DNA of 35,534 nucleotides from contig NXFV01000647.1 in assembly GCA_002803225.1 (NCBI GenBank), positions 1 through 35,534 on the forward strand, in the 5' to 3' direction. How positions within the stretch are numbered: the first letter of the stretch is position 1; the number at the start of each line of letters is the position of its first letter. Positions 20,799 through 31,317 of this stretch are shown one piece after another. Below the pieces are notes generated by a model. The model had not been told where the DNA came from. It ran no database searches and saw only the letters and a list, made by a program, of their open reading frames with translations. The stretch is from Gamarada debralockiae. Taxonomy: Eukaryota; Ascomycota; Leotiomycetes; Helotiales; Hyphodiscaceae. Made by a program: the position numbers and the translations under genes.

Positions 20799-22415
20799 AT
20801 GCATCTCCTTGACACGTCCACGCTTGAGCTTCACAACTTTGAAAGTAACGAAATCCCAGACTACGCGATACTTTCGCATAGATGGAGCGGCGAGGAAGTG
20901 TCTTTCCGTGATTTACAGGATGGGAGACGCCCCGACCTGGCCGGATTTGCCAAGCTCAGAGGGTGCTGCAAACAGGCGGCCTCCGATGGCTGGCAGTACG
21001 TGTGGATCGACTCTTGCTGCATTGATAAATCTAGCAGTGCAGAGCTTTCGGAAGCAATCAATTCCATGTTTCGATGGTATCGAGACGCGGAAGTATGCTA
21101 TGCCTACCTGGTAGACGTTCCAGAAGCTACCGATAACCCGTGCTTGCCAGATTCATTCTTTCGAAGGAGTAAATGGTTCACCAGAGGCTGGACTCTTCAG
21201 GAACTCTTAGCACCCTCGACGGTAGTATTCTTTGACCGCAACTGGATCGAAATAGGTACAAAATCAAGCCTTTATGACACAATAGTTTCTATCACTGGCA
21301 TTCAACACCTGGCCAATTTTGAGGAGGCTTGCGTCGCCCAGAAGATGTCTTGGGCATCGAGACGAGAAACTACCAGACTAGAGGATATGGCATACTGTCT
21401 GATGGGACTCTTCGGCGTGAACATACCACCTCTCTATGGCGAAGGTGAAAATGCCTTTAGAAGACTTCAACTCGAAATTCTGAACAAAATGGATGATGAG
21501 TCACTTTTCGCCTGGAAAGAGGAGCGAGGGGGAGTGTGGCCGTGGATGTTAGAGCGTTCTGGCTTGGGAGGCTTGCTTGCCCGCTCTCCTACTGCGTTCA
21601 AAGATTCAGGAGACGTTCATAGATTGACTCACGGAAAGGAGAGGCCACCTTTCTCAATGACGAACAGAGGGGTCCGCATCGAACTACGGCTCCTTCGTTT
21701 GAGAGACATCAGCTTTCCTAGAGGTTCCGGTCCACACCCTAAGGACGTCATTGACGCATTCCTGGCTCCCTTAAACTGCAAACGTGAGAACAGCCCTAGC
21801 TGCATTGCGCTCTACCTCAAGAAGATTGATGAGACCACCTTCCAAAGGGGAATTCGGGACTTGATTCTATGGGAGTGGGACGCAGAGCGAACTACAACGC
21901 AGCTCGTCCATGTTAGGCAAAACGACGGCAAGCAGAAACCCCCAGAAGTCAGAAATCAAAAGGAATTTGTTTTTCTAATAAATTGCCGCTCGTTGCTTGA
22001 AAACGGATTCTTCATTTCGCAACGCCATATCAAAGAGCATATGTCGTTCTCCGGACAGGATCTCTGGGAAATTATTCCTGGAGGGCTGAAAATAACGCTG
22101 AGGTTCTCGGTCTTTCATACGCTTGGAGCGCTCATGTTTGAGAATGGCGAAAACATCAGATTTGTGGTAGTGTTCGAGATTGGTAGCCTTGAGCAGGCTG
22201 GCGTGAACGTCTTGATTGCGGTCGGAGATCGGTCACTGGAAGAAATTGTGACATCTTCCCAAGAGAACGATTTCGAGAGTAGCCGAAAAAAGATCTATCT
22301 AGATCGAATTACAAAACCAGTAGGAGAGGGACTGTCTCTCTCGGTTTGCTTGAGAAAGAGGATGGATCGAGGTGCGAAGCTATATGTAATAGATATCTCA
22401 ACGAGAAAGACCTGA
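20799..22415 (+). CDS. HET-domain protein (heterokaryon-incompatibility type)
   Basis: Single exon, 538 aa from ATG 20799. The N-terminus MHLLDTSTLELHNF is typical of the HET-D/HET-E-like class. The HET core follows: YAILSHRWSGEEVSFRDL (22-39), GWQYVWIDSCCIDK (64-77), AINSMFRWYRDAEVCYAYL (86-104) and RSKWFTRGWTLQELLAP (123-139). Then VFFDRNW, MSWASRRETTRLEDMAYCLM and NIPPLYGEGENAFRRLQLEI complete the conserved region. The C-terminal 300 residues have no NACHT, WD40 or ankyrin motif that I can see. HET domains trigger programmed cell death when incompatible strains fuse and are distantly TIR-like. It is transcribed away from the Rho2-like gene; the pairing may be functional. Codon use looks ordinary and no stops or frameshifts are seen. 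Confidence 0.92.
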   Translation: MHLLDTSTLELHNFESNEIPDYAILSHRWSGEEVSFRDLQDGRRPDLAGFAKLRGCCKQAASDGWQYVWIDSCCIDKSSSAELSEAINSMFRWYRDAEVCYAYLVDVPEATDNPCLPDSFFRRSKWFTRGWTLQELLAPSTVVFFDRNWIEIGTKSSLYDTIVSITGIQHLANFEEACVAQKMSWASRRETTRLEDMAYCLMGLFGVNIPPLYGEGENAFRRLQLEILNKMDDESLFAWKEERGGVWPWMLERSGLGGLLARSPTAFKDSGDVHRLTHGKERPPFSMTNRGVRIELRLLRLRDISFPRGSGPHPKDVIDAFLAPLNCKRENSPSCIALYLKKIDETTFQRGIRDLILWEWDAERTTTQLVHVRQNDGKQKPPEVRNQKEFVFLINCRSLLENGFFISQRHIKEHMSFSGQDLWEIIPGGLKITLRFSVFHTLGALMFENGENIRFVVVFEIGSLEQAGVNVLIAVGDRSLEEIVTSSQENDFESSRKKIYLDRITKPVGEGLSLSVCLRKRMDRGAKLYVIDISTRKT

Positions 22416-22742
22416 GTGGGACTGTATCTCATGATTTGGGAAGAGAACGCCTCAAAGTACTTTCATGTTCATGGCCTTTTGTTGTAGCTCAATTGTTGAC
22501 TAGTATTGGACACTGCTGATTGGCGTACATTTGCAAGAAGAAAAATAAGACAAGTATCTCGTGATATTGATCAAGTGGCTATTCAGCGAATGGCAAGTGA
22601 GAGCACGCCATGCTTCAATATATATGTACATTGAAACGTAGAGATACAGGCAGGCCGTGAGGGAGCAAAAGCATCGCCAGAACTGGGGTTTGTTCAGGCA
22701 GGCACTGATGAATGCATCCTTGGATCCGAGCCATCTTCAGGG
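22416..22742. other. 3' flank of the HET gene
   Basis: AT-richer sequence leading into the CTCAGG-type repeat. No gene seen. Confidence 0.35.
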
Positions 22743-22815
22743 TGCTCAGGGCGCTCAGGTTGCTCAGGCGAGTTAACTGAGCCGAGGCTAAGCCGAGGGT
22801 AATTAGCACCTCAGC
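22743..22815. repeat. CTCAGG-type dispersed repeat, copy 2
   Basis: GCTCAGGTTGCTCAG is followed by CTGAGCCGAGG, GCCGAGGGTAATTAGCACCT, closely parallel to copy 3 near 32.3 kb. On the minus strand both copies open a frame starting MLITL and continuing through SAQ, so the similarity extends at protein-frame level. Confidence 0.6.
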
Positions 22816-22869
22816 AAAAGCAGCAAGCTTACTAACTCCATTACGGAGCTCAAGAAAGAGAAAATTGAT

Positions 22870-23232
22870 TCATGATACCGGATTATTTTGTGCAAAATGG
22901 TCGTATTGTGTGTTGGCGTCTATGTTTGTACATAAGCCTTCGCTCGCCGGCCGATTCCATCGTCTCTTGTATGTCCAAACTCGCGTTAGAACATTGAGGC
23001 TCGAAGATGACACGGCTTTGGGAGCACTTAAGAGGTGCCGCGAATTATTTGTCGGTGTTTGGGAAAGTGGAAAGGAAGAAATCGAAGCTGGAAGTAATGT
23101 CCTTGCTGCTTCCGGAGATTCACTCGCATAGCTGCCAAGCGATATAAGGAGCGATGTGAAAGCGAAAGCAATAAGAACTTCACCGACAAACCCTGTGGGA
23201 AAGATAGGAGTGTCCGGATAGATGTTGAACAT
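22870..23232 (-). CDS. Possible small hypothetical protein with a hydrophobic segment
   Basis: ATG at 23232, 120 aa. Residues about 14-33 (GFVGEVLIAFAFTSLLISLG) could be a membrane segment; the rest is Ser/Pro-rich and then basic. No family is recognised. A GTAAGT near 23265 and a CCCACAG near 23194 on the minus strand might also indicate an intron upstream of GFVGEV, which would change the start. It could equally be a chance frame. Confidence 0.2.
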   Translation of the reverse strand: MFNIYPDTPIFPTGFVGEVLIAFAFTSLLISLGSYASESPEAARTLLPASISSFPLSQTPTNNSRHLLSAPKAVSSSSLNVLTRVWTYKRRWNRPASEGLCTNIDANTQYDHFAQNNPVS

Positions 23233-23737
23233 TGATATGAAGCAGATGTGTAATGTCTGGACTTACTTATTCATTGTGTGAACAACAAAATTTGGAGCAA
23301 CGAGCTGCTGCTGCAAAGCTCCTCCACAATGTATTGGCAGTATTGGTACAATGAGGCATTATGTTCCAAATTTTATGGAACAGTTTGGTAATGGATCGTG
23401 TTTGGTAAATGACTAGATGTCAAATCTGTGGATTCCCCACATCCGCATTCGAGTGTTGAGCCTTTGAGAATTTGTCATATGTGCCGTCTGAGAATGACTT
23501 GCGATGTAAATTGCACAAAATTTAAGACACAGTAGAATAGTTGATGTGCATATGCGCGTGTGGAAGCAATGCCAACTAGCAACAAGTATTTGATATGCGT
23601 TTCCGCGTCCCGGTATCTGGGGACCTAACGCCTTTTGTATTATGGCCAATTCTGCAACCACTCTAAACGCTCATATCGTAAAAGCAGCCTCGGATCTCTA
23701 TAATTCTATGAAAACAGGTAATATCACACACTACGCT
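23233..23737. other. Intergenic, no gene seen
   Basis: 3' flank of the P450 gene. Nothing supported. Confidence 0.35.
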
Positions 23738-25572
23738 TCAGGAATCCCTTTGACGCCTCCTGATTCTGCATGGAATCTTGCCTTTTGGAGGCATTGTACC
23801 GAATCCAAAGTAGCTCTTGTCGATTTCTGGCTTCTGATTCGTTCTAAGCTCTATTTTGAAAGCAGCCAACATGATCGCGGCAGCGGATATCATCTCTTGC
23901 TTTGCAAAATGCCGCCCTGGGCAAAGCCTAGGTGCGCCACTGAATGGAATCCAGGAGTTTCCCAGGCCTTCGAGAGTGAACCTTGGTTCGCCTCTGCCAT
24001 CCACTTTCTCGGGACTTTTGGCAGCTTGTCGGGGCTTCAGAGGGCCACTGTTGGGGTCGTTAGGATAGACAAGGAAGCGGTCTGCCCAAAACTCCTCAAG
24101 CGGATGAGGGTCAGAGTCCGAACCCACGTTCCAAATTCTTTCATCCATTGCTTCATTACTACTGGCGATTGAAAGTCTTTCATTTTTCTTGATGGCCCAG
24201 CCGCAAAAGTCAATATCCTGCAAAGCTGTTCGTTGTACCATTACCTGGACACGTAGTCGCAAGGTCTCGGCGTAGATAGATTGGCAGAGTGGTCCCGAAC
24301 AGAGTTTGTTGACGTCGAAGACAGGGACTTGAGACGGATTAGCCGGGGCTATGAGCGCAGACGAGAACTCCTTATGGATACGACCTTCAAGATCGGGGTC
24401 GAATAGTAACTCCAGGAGAAGCCATGTCGCTGCTGGAATTGCGTTTGCATTAGCGCTGAGAACGTTAGCAAATTTCGAAATAACGCTTCAAGATCGAGCT
24501 GGGGATACTCACGCCCAAATGAAGCCAAAGTCATCAGCCGCTTTGGCGGTCTCGTCTAGCTGTTTCCACTTTTCAAACATGGCTTGCCTCCTCCTGCTAA
24601 ATTTGCTTCCAAAATATGGCTCCCAGTCAACATCTTCTGGTCCCACTTTGGTACAGTCAAAATGTTCGTGTGCATATTTATGCCATCGTTTGATATTATC
24701 CAAAACCTTCGTCCGGTTTCGGTAGGCGCCTGGCACGAGCCATCGAGGGATTCCCATGAAAAGCGTGCCCATATCTGGATTCCAGGCCCAGAAATCCTCC
24801 ATGAAAGACGGATTCAACGACAGGATATACGTTCCGAACATCGAGATAATCGCCGCTTTCATGACATGTTTCTGCATGAAGGAATAAAGATCTGGGATGT
24901 CAGTCCATTCATCACTGACCTCGTCGGTTTCGGTAAGTTGCTTAGCGAAGAATTTTTGGAATCTAGATGTTATTCCGATTAAGGATTCCCCAGACAGATT
25001 AGTATTGACTAGTTTGTGGATCTCGTACATGACACGATCCTCCGGTTTGACAGTGCTGCCGGGTCTTGGATTTGGTAGATGGCCTCCATCGTCTGCAGAG
25101 TAAAACTCGACTGACTGGCGTGGCATTCCAAAAGATTTTTCCATGGCGATTATAGTGCCAATATTCCCACTCATACTTTTGCTTTTGAAGAATGCCTGGA
25201 CGTGCTCTGCGCCAGAGGTATGCCATTGAACAAGTCCTGGGACTTGGAGTTTAAACGGGGTAGAGCGACCAAACTTCGCTCTAGGGTGTCTCAGTAATCG
25301 ATTTAAGGTCCAGTCAGAAGAAGCACTCACACAGCTCTACGCAGCAAAGAGTTGCCATCCATACCAAAGGCGGGCAGGTGTCCAAGCCAAGGTAGCACGT
25401 ACGGCAAGGTTGAAGGACGCCTCAGCGTGGCATCCTTCTGGCGTAGCGCTGAAGTAGATTCCCAAAAAGTGGCAAGATATGTAAAGAGCAGCGGCGTGAG
25501 AATGGCGAGAGCAACAGTGATCCTCCAGTCCCAAGTCTGCGACTTGTAAAGCTCTATGATATTTTCAAGCAT
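23738..25572 (-). CDS. Cytochrome P450, CYP7/CYP8-like fungal type
   Basis: Three minus-strand exons, 25572-25331, 25289-24513 and 24455-23738, give 578 aa. The introns are 41 and 57 bp; the 41-bp one (25290-25330, GTGAGT to CTGAG) is very short but required for frame. Residues about 17-37 form an N-terminal membrane anchor (RITVALAILTPLLFTYLATF). The heme-binding loop is PFSGAPRLCPGRHFAKQE with ligand C518; ExxR is ETLR at 403-406. The I-helix reads IWAANANAIPAATW instead of the usual A-G-x-D/E-T-T, recalling the CYP7/CYP8 motif (WASQ-N-IPA), a clan that includes oxysterol 7-alpha-hydroxylase and prostacyclin synthase. The end GFGTMPPKGKIPCRIR also resembles fungal proteins annotated that way. 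It is an ER-bound mono-oxygenase or isomerase; the substrate is unknown and no biosynthetic cluster partners are adjacent. Confidence 0.9.
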
Positions 25573-26051
25573 GATGCAAGTATTCGGTTCTCGATAAAGG
25601 GGAAGGATTGAAAGTATATTTACGGCCGAGACCGGATGTAGCCCCTAACGGTGTTTCTGGGCGTGACTACGAGGAGAGAGGAGCTCAAAGTCGAGCTGAC
25701 GTTGAGCTTAAGGTAAGATCTTACTAATCTCTTACACCACGTGACTTTCATTGTTCTACATCTCGGCGAGGCCCCTTTTTCCTGAATCATCAGAGTGTCT
25801 TTGTGGACTAGCTGAGCTCCTTTGGCCATCACCTCCGGATCTCCAGCGCTTTATAAGCGTTCCGCAAGTGATGGCGATCATGAAGAGATCTGTACTGGAG
25901 TCTGAGTCGTGGTACCGCCAGTTATGACTGGCTGCTTTCAGGCCGCGGCATACGTGGGCCTGAGAGGTGAGCTCGATCCCCCAACGCCATATTTCCTTGA
26001 AATGGACTTAATTATCGAGTCGAGGGTGCAAAGAAGGCTCGGATTGATCAA
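25573..26051. other. P450 promoter side, no gene seen
   Basis: Upstream region of the minus-strand P450. It contains a CACGTG hexamer at 25738-25743, about 166 bp before the start codon. Nothing else is defendable. Confidence 0.4.
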
Positions 26052-26450
26052 ATGGATGGCCTATTGAGAGAAGGATGCAGACGCGCATCGAATAAATACA
26101 TCAACTGGAATGAAACGAGGCTATTCCTAAAAGTGAGTGATGACTATATCCAACTCACAGTACTCGAGCGATCGCCGAATGATCCGGCATTCTTTAGGGA
26201 CATTCGGGAGGGGTTTGCACAGATGGATAGGCGGGAACTCTGCGCTCAAGGATGGGGAAATCTTGCTGTCAATCATGATAGCGGTGATGTCTCAACTCCC
26301 GGTGCAGAGTAAGGTCTTGACGTCAATGATAACCCAGAAGATGAAGGGTCCCATGTCTCGACGCCAGATGCAGAGCAAGGCCCTGACACTAAAGCAGTGT
26401 CGTGGATCATGGAACACATCGCACGGCTCTTCAAATCGATATCTCACTGA
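26052..26450 (+). pseudogene. Small hypothetical gene interrupted by one TAA
   Basis: Frame from ATG 26052 runs to TAA 26310-26312, then stays open to TGA 26448-26450. The stop lies within a short internal duplication: DVSTPGAE, stop, GLD is followed by HVSTPDAEQGPD, so the stop stands exactly where the second unit has Gln (CAA). A single C-to-T change explains it. The restored length would be about 132 codons. The product is unknown: an N-terminal half rich in Arg and Asp, then a linker and an amphipathic end. Confidence 0.45.
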
Positions 26451-27899
26451 AGACAATCTAAAAATTTCGTCTTGATATGCTTTTTCGATGACTTGATTTA
26501 AATTCGTGTTCAAATCCAATTTCCCCCTCTTAGGCACTTCGAAGAGAACATCAATTTGCAGCGAATTGTCGTTGTTCCCCGCCGTAGACAGCCAAGGCGT
26601 TACCTTACGCCACTTGCAAACTCCTGCGACTCCAAACTTTTGAATCCAGCGACACCAAAAGAATCAAAACACCGACTTCTCCACTTCGCAGCCATGCAAA
26701 TTCTCCATACTTTGGTATTCAACTTCTCCTGGAGCCTACCACCGGAAGAAGTGTTTTAGCCCCTTCCCAGATTCCGCTCACGACGAATACGACCTTGACA
26801 AGAGCTCATTGTCCTTCCCATCTTGAGCTCTCAATTTGTGCCATTCAAGCAAGCTACGGCATACCCCCAAGCATATCACTTTACAAATCCCAGCAGCTTA
26901 ACTGGGCTGCAGAATCAGGATGCTGTCAGTGATCTATCTCAATGGGGCTTTCCTTGCTAATGGAACTGTTTGCAGCCCTGAGCTTCCCGGCGAATCGAAC
27001 TTTCTATGACTCGGGCGCGATGAGGCGGAACAAGGCCGTATGGACAGGCCAGTTGAAAGGTTGTGGACAACCAATGTGCCATCTGTGGCCACCAGTGGAA
27101 CAGATGACTCGATGGACGTCGTGGAAACTCGTGCAACGACAGATTGCGTTCCCTCAGTGCCTCGGGTTACTCATAATACGCAACAACAAAGAAGCTCCGA
27201 AAGCTATGATATGAGAGAAGGTCTCGGGGCCGTTGAGTCTTGTCGCTGAGAATGGATCATCAGTTGAATCTGGCTCCAGTTCTCGTACACGACGCACCTT
27301 TCACGTTAGTACAGATACTTTCCTATGTTCCCACGCAAATTGAGGGATGGCAGAGTTACCCCGAACGACATAAAGTCATTGCTTGCGGATTTCGCAGTAG
27401 GAGTTTTGCAAGCCTTCCAGATCTAGACGCTTATAGAGAATCACTAGGGCTTCTATTAAGTCAAATCGAACCCAATGTTGACCCCCAACTACCTCGCATA
27501 TTCGAACCTTTAAGCAGGATTTGGACCCCGACAACTTGAACTCCGAATATACCCCGAGGATAAAGTTTCCTTCGTTGGTCTCCCTGAAATATTTGGAATT
27601 GCCTTAGTCGACCGCTCGCAAGTTGCAGACATTAATCCTGAAGACAATTTCGAAAATATTATGGAAACTCATTGCGAAAAATTTCTGTGAGAGTTTGTCG
27701 AACCTTGTGGGAAAGGATTAGGCATTAGCTGATCGCCTAATCTATCGATTAGGCGCTTAAATGAACCTGATTCTACCTCTCTTCGATGGCCGTGGACTTG
27801 ATGCCCTTTTACTCCCAGAGCACAGTGGGAATACAGAGCATGCCTAGCATTCCAAGCCTGCACAATCCGCTGGCTTTACAGAACCAAATGCTAGGGGTT
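26451..27899. other. Decayed sequence without an identifiable gene
   Basis: Several medium-length frames (26556-26759, 27040-27249, 27240-27539) contain protein-like pieces such as SGTDDSMDVVETRATTD and LPEIFGIALVDRSQVADINP in changing frames. They may be upstream parts of the zinc-finger relic that follows. A hairpin lies at 27716-27754 (listed separately). No intact gene. Confidence 0.3.
27716..27754. repeat. Alternating inverted octamers, potential cruciform
   Basis: GATTAGGC (27716-27723), its reverse complement GCCTAATC (27735-27742) and GATTAGGC again (27747-27754). The second and third extend to a stem of 9 bp (CGCCTAATC/GATTAGGCG) with a 4-base loop. Confidence 0.6.
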
Positions 27900-29425
27900 C
27901 CATGTCAAAGGGCGCATAGGGCGCAAGTAAGAGATCAAGGGACGCAGAACGTGATGACAATGGAAAGGACCAAAACTCGAAACGCAACAAAAAGAATCCT
28001 CCTTCCTCGCCCCGCCATCTAGGGAAGCGACCAGGCCTCGATTCAAGTGCCCATTCAATGCGAAATGTTGCATCACGCACTGCCGAAAGAATAAAAGGCT
28101 TTCTGGGAGCCAAGGATATGCTCGAATCCATCACATATTAGAGTAAGTAGTCTCATGACTCATTTCAAAATGCGTACTAACACCACTCTAGTCACTTCAA
28201 GGTATACCACATAGTGATACGCTGCCAACGATGCTACATGACCTTTAAGGGCCCGACTGCAGTAAGCAGTAAAAACGATCACCAACGAATGTGTAATACC
28301 ACAAAGCCGCTACTCGCCGACAAAGTGATTGACTGCGACATAATAGCTAAGCTAGACGAGAACTTGCGATTCCGAACCTAGACTCTCGAGAACGAGAATA
28401 ATCTGGATATAAAATCCTAGATCTCTGCTAACGTCTCAACTCTCTCTGGTATTACTCGTCTCGGTCAGAACTCACTAATAGAGAGCTCAAAGATTTAGCC
28501 TCTTGTGAGCAAGAGCTTGCGAAGTGGTATACTATCTGGAAAGCGCTGTTTGAAAGTCTACTTGTTCCCTTGTACCCCTGTAGTATCTTCACTCTCCAGT
28601 CATGGCAAGATTAATTAGTGGGCCGGCCTATGCTAACCATCTGCTACTCCTCTAGTTCATAAGCTAAACGGTCCCACAAGCCGTTCAAAACCGACAGAGG
28701 TTCCAGTTTCTCTTCCGACATGTAGTTAACGCCACGGCCGACAAGCGAGGTCTACCACCAGCCAACAACTTCCAAGGTCAGACGGAATGGTTCTCTAACT
28801 GTCTCTCAGAAACGCTTAGTCTCCTATTATTTCCGTCGCCCGAGAACACCTCGGCACAGGGAGAAGGATCCAGTTCTCAGGAACAACTCCGCTTAGGCCT
28901 AAGTTCGGTGATTAATATGCAAGGCATGATGTCGTGTCTGGCTCCCCAACGAATCGGTTCGACTAGTTTAGAGCCAATGACAAGGGACGCTGGTCAAAAC
29001 CAATAGACTCTAAGGCATCTAGTTCGCTGGCCTACAATCTCCGACGTAACTGCCGGACATCCATCACCTATGCAAACTCTGTCTTCAATCCTCAACGCCA
29101 CTGCTGGACATCCATCATCTGAGGCGCAAGATCCTGAAGCCGTAGTCCCTACTCCCACCCCGGTACCCGATGCTCAAAGCTACGCCGGCCCCGATCCGTA
29201 CGGTCAAACAACGCACACAGAAAGCCAGGACCAGGGCCAGGGCCAGAACCAGACACCCCCTGTCGGAGGCATTGAACCAGTTTGCGAAACATGCTATGGT
29301 CATAGAAAAGTCTTGGGGTTTTTGTATCCTCCCACAGGATCATGGGAAGAATGTCTTCTTTGTACTATGCATACCCCTCATAACCCCGTCGTTGGTGATA
29401 ATAAAGATCTATATAGTGCTTGAAT
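27900..29425 (+). pseudogene. Broken zinc-finger (C2H2/CCHC-like) protein gene
   Basis: Coherent pieces in order: a basic linker (SKRSRDAERDDNGKDQN, stop TAG 27917-27919 just before it); after a +1 frame change near 28033, PRFKCPFNAKCC; then an intact-looking intron (28143-28191, GTAAGT, TACTAAC, TAG) joining ILD to HFKVYHIVIRCQRCYMTFKG, followed by a His and Cys at zinc-ligand spacing (DHQRMC). Further on: KWYTIWKALFESL; AVQNRQRFQFLFRHVVNATA and QGQTEWFSNCLSETLSLLL (about 28679-29005); and PVCETCYGHRKVLGF near the end. Several stops and frame changes separate them. This looks like the fungal zinc-finger family with CPF-type and C-x2-C-x-F fingers, usually 500 or more residues. Function unknown; DNA binding is presumed. 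Confidence 0.55.
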
Positions 29426-29899
29426 ATCGATGCCCAATTCCGCTTAGTTACCTCAGACATACTTTCTCAATGATATGTCTTTGTGTCCTTGCCCTTGTCG
29501 CCCCCAGTCCAAGTGGCTGTAGGTCAACCACTAGACCTTGTGTTGCACTTGCAATGTTTCAAACAGATGCGGCCCATTCAGTGGGAACAGCGCACCCAAA
29601 GTATCGTAGACGAGGCGCAGTTTCATGCAGTAGCAGAGAGATATCATAATTCAAGTTCGATGGATAATTGAATGGAAGAAGCTGCAAGAAAGAAATACGT
29701 TCACCAATTCGCTTCCTCAACCAAAGAAAATCTGTGAACATTACAAGAATGTATTTCCTCCAACGAAAGAGCGGTATATTGTCCTCACACAGTATCCCAC
29801 ACCTGCTCCTGCCTCCTATCCTTTCACCTCTCACTCCTATCCCTCTCCGCATCCACCCCCTCTGGCCGCTCCATCTTCATCTACCGTCCTCTCTTCAAA
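29426..29899. other. Decayed spacer, no gene seen
   Basis: Short frames such as VAVGQPLDLVLHLQCFKQ and IQWEQRTQSIVDEAQFHAV look protein-like but end at stops. They could be the tail of the preceding relic or another decayed gene. Confidence 0.3.
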
Positions 29900-30564
29900 T
29901 TGACTCATCATCTCAAACTGCAGCGTCAAAGGCCAATCCCCTGATTAAATCTTGGGTCGAGGGGAAAAGGCATAAAAATGTTGGCTGTAAATCGCTACGA
30001 ACGAAGAAAGGACGTCGCTGTAAGGTGGGTGACTGGAGGAAGGAGCGACACGTGATAGCCTGTCAGTCTACTCGTAACCTGTTTCAGCGCGTCCCCGAAA
30101 CTCGAACTCGTCAACCCAAACGGACTCGGAAACTGGGAGAGCTCGACACGAATACTCAACTCGAGAGCTCATACGAATCCTCCAAGCGAGCAAAAGCGGC
30201 CGAGTCTCCTCGGCTCAAGAAGTTCAGCACGCCTACCAAACCATCCTCAGCGAAGTCTCCCACCAAAACCCCTTACGACCCGAAGCCCTCAGTGACTTCC
30301 AAACCTCCACTTGCTAGCTGATATCAAGAAGTGGCAGATCTCATTTCTGACGTCGAGACAGAAGCTCCGTAACACATCACGCAATCAAAAAACCTAGCCT
30401 CGAGCAAGCCACTTTCTAGCCAGAAAGAGCCCGTCAACCTCATTTCTGACGATGAAACCGACACCCTCCAACCAGTCACGACGCCTAGCTAGAGTGCTGC
30501 AATGACACCACCTAGGCGGTTCATCAAATGGAACTACGAAGAGGACTTCCCAGACTCAGACTAA
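29900..30564 (+). pseudogene. Decayed basic protein with two SUMO-interaction-like motifs
   Basis: One frame is coherent to 30564 with three internal stops: TGA 30319-30321, TAA 30370-30372 and TAG 30490-30492. It begins Lys/Arg-rich (RTKKGRRCKV, RKLGELDTNTQLESSYESSK, SPRLKKFSTPTKPSS). It then has two similar acidic motifs, VADLISDVETEAP and VNLISDDETDTLQP, and ends PPRRFIKWNYEEDFPDSD. A hydrophobic VxLIS followed by acids is the pattern of SUMO-interaction motifs. All three stops fit C-to-T changes of CGA, CAA and CAG. The parent protein was probably nuclear; its identity is unknown. Confidence 0.4.
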
Positions 30565-31317
30565 CTTCTTCCTCGACCCCAGCTTTTCCTCTCACGAACT
30601 TGCTCCTATTCAGATACCTAACTTCCCTCTGTTATTGAGGTTTATCGTTTGGAAGACATGGCCTTAATGACTTCCCTTCAACCTCTTCCCTTTGCTCTAC
30701 TACTATAAACATAGATACCCAGGCCCGATTAGCCATGTACGTATGATATAAACCTTTCTGCCCTGGGGTAATGGCGTTTGGAACGGATGGACGTGCCCAT
30801 TTATTAGCCTTTGCTTGACTGGGGGGTAACCCATTTGACGCTTCGCATGAGAGAGAGATAGATAGATACCCAAGAACTATACATGATCTTACGTTGGTAA
30901 CCGACCAGCCACTAATGCAACACTTGCGGCATGCAGCTGCTTTTCAAATTCTCATTCCTCTGTCTTCTGGACTCTGCGCTCTCCAAACCACAGCAAGGCT
31001 CCCAAGAAATAAGAATGCGGAATCACAGCTACACGAAATAAAGAAGAAAAGGGTGCATATTAATGGATCTAATTCACGACCTCCAAACTGCCTTGTCATC
31101 CCAAACACCATGTCGATGATGGGCGTACTCATTCAATTACCAATTACCCGACTCCTTGGCTCAACCGCCCATATCGACCAAATTGGTATCACCCAGTCCA
31201 GACCCACGATCCAATGATCTTAATCTAATGAAACGCCTTCCATGCAAAAGCTGTACTCAAACTCATGCACAGAGTTCCGACGCTCGTACCTCGCACGACT
31301 TTCGGAAGAAGCCTTAA
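30565..31317. other. Intergenic, no gene seen
   Basis: Contains a short GATA microsatellite-like stretch (GAGAGATAGATAGATA near 30851). No gene or RNA feature is supported. Confidence 0.4.

Noticed and set aside
24351..24982. Plus-strand frames of 124 and 132 codons opposite the P450
   Set aside because: Antisense shadows of P450 exons 2 and 3, without homology-like blocks.
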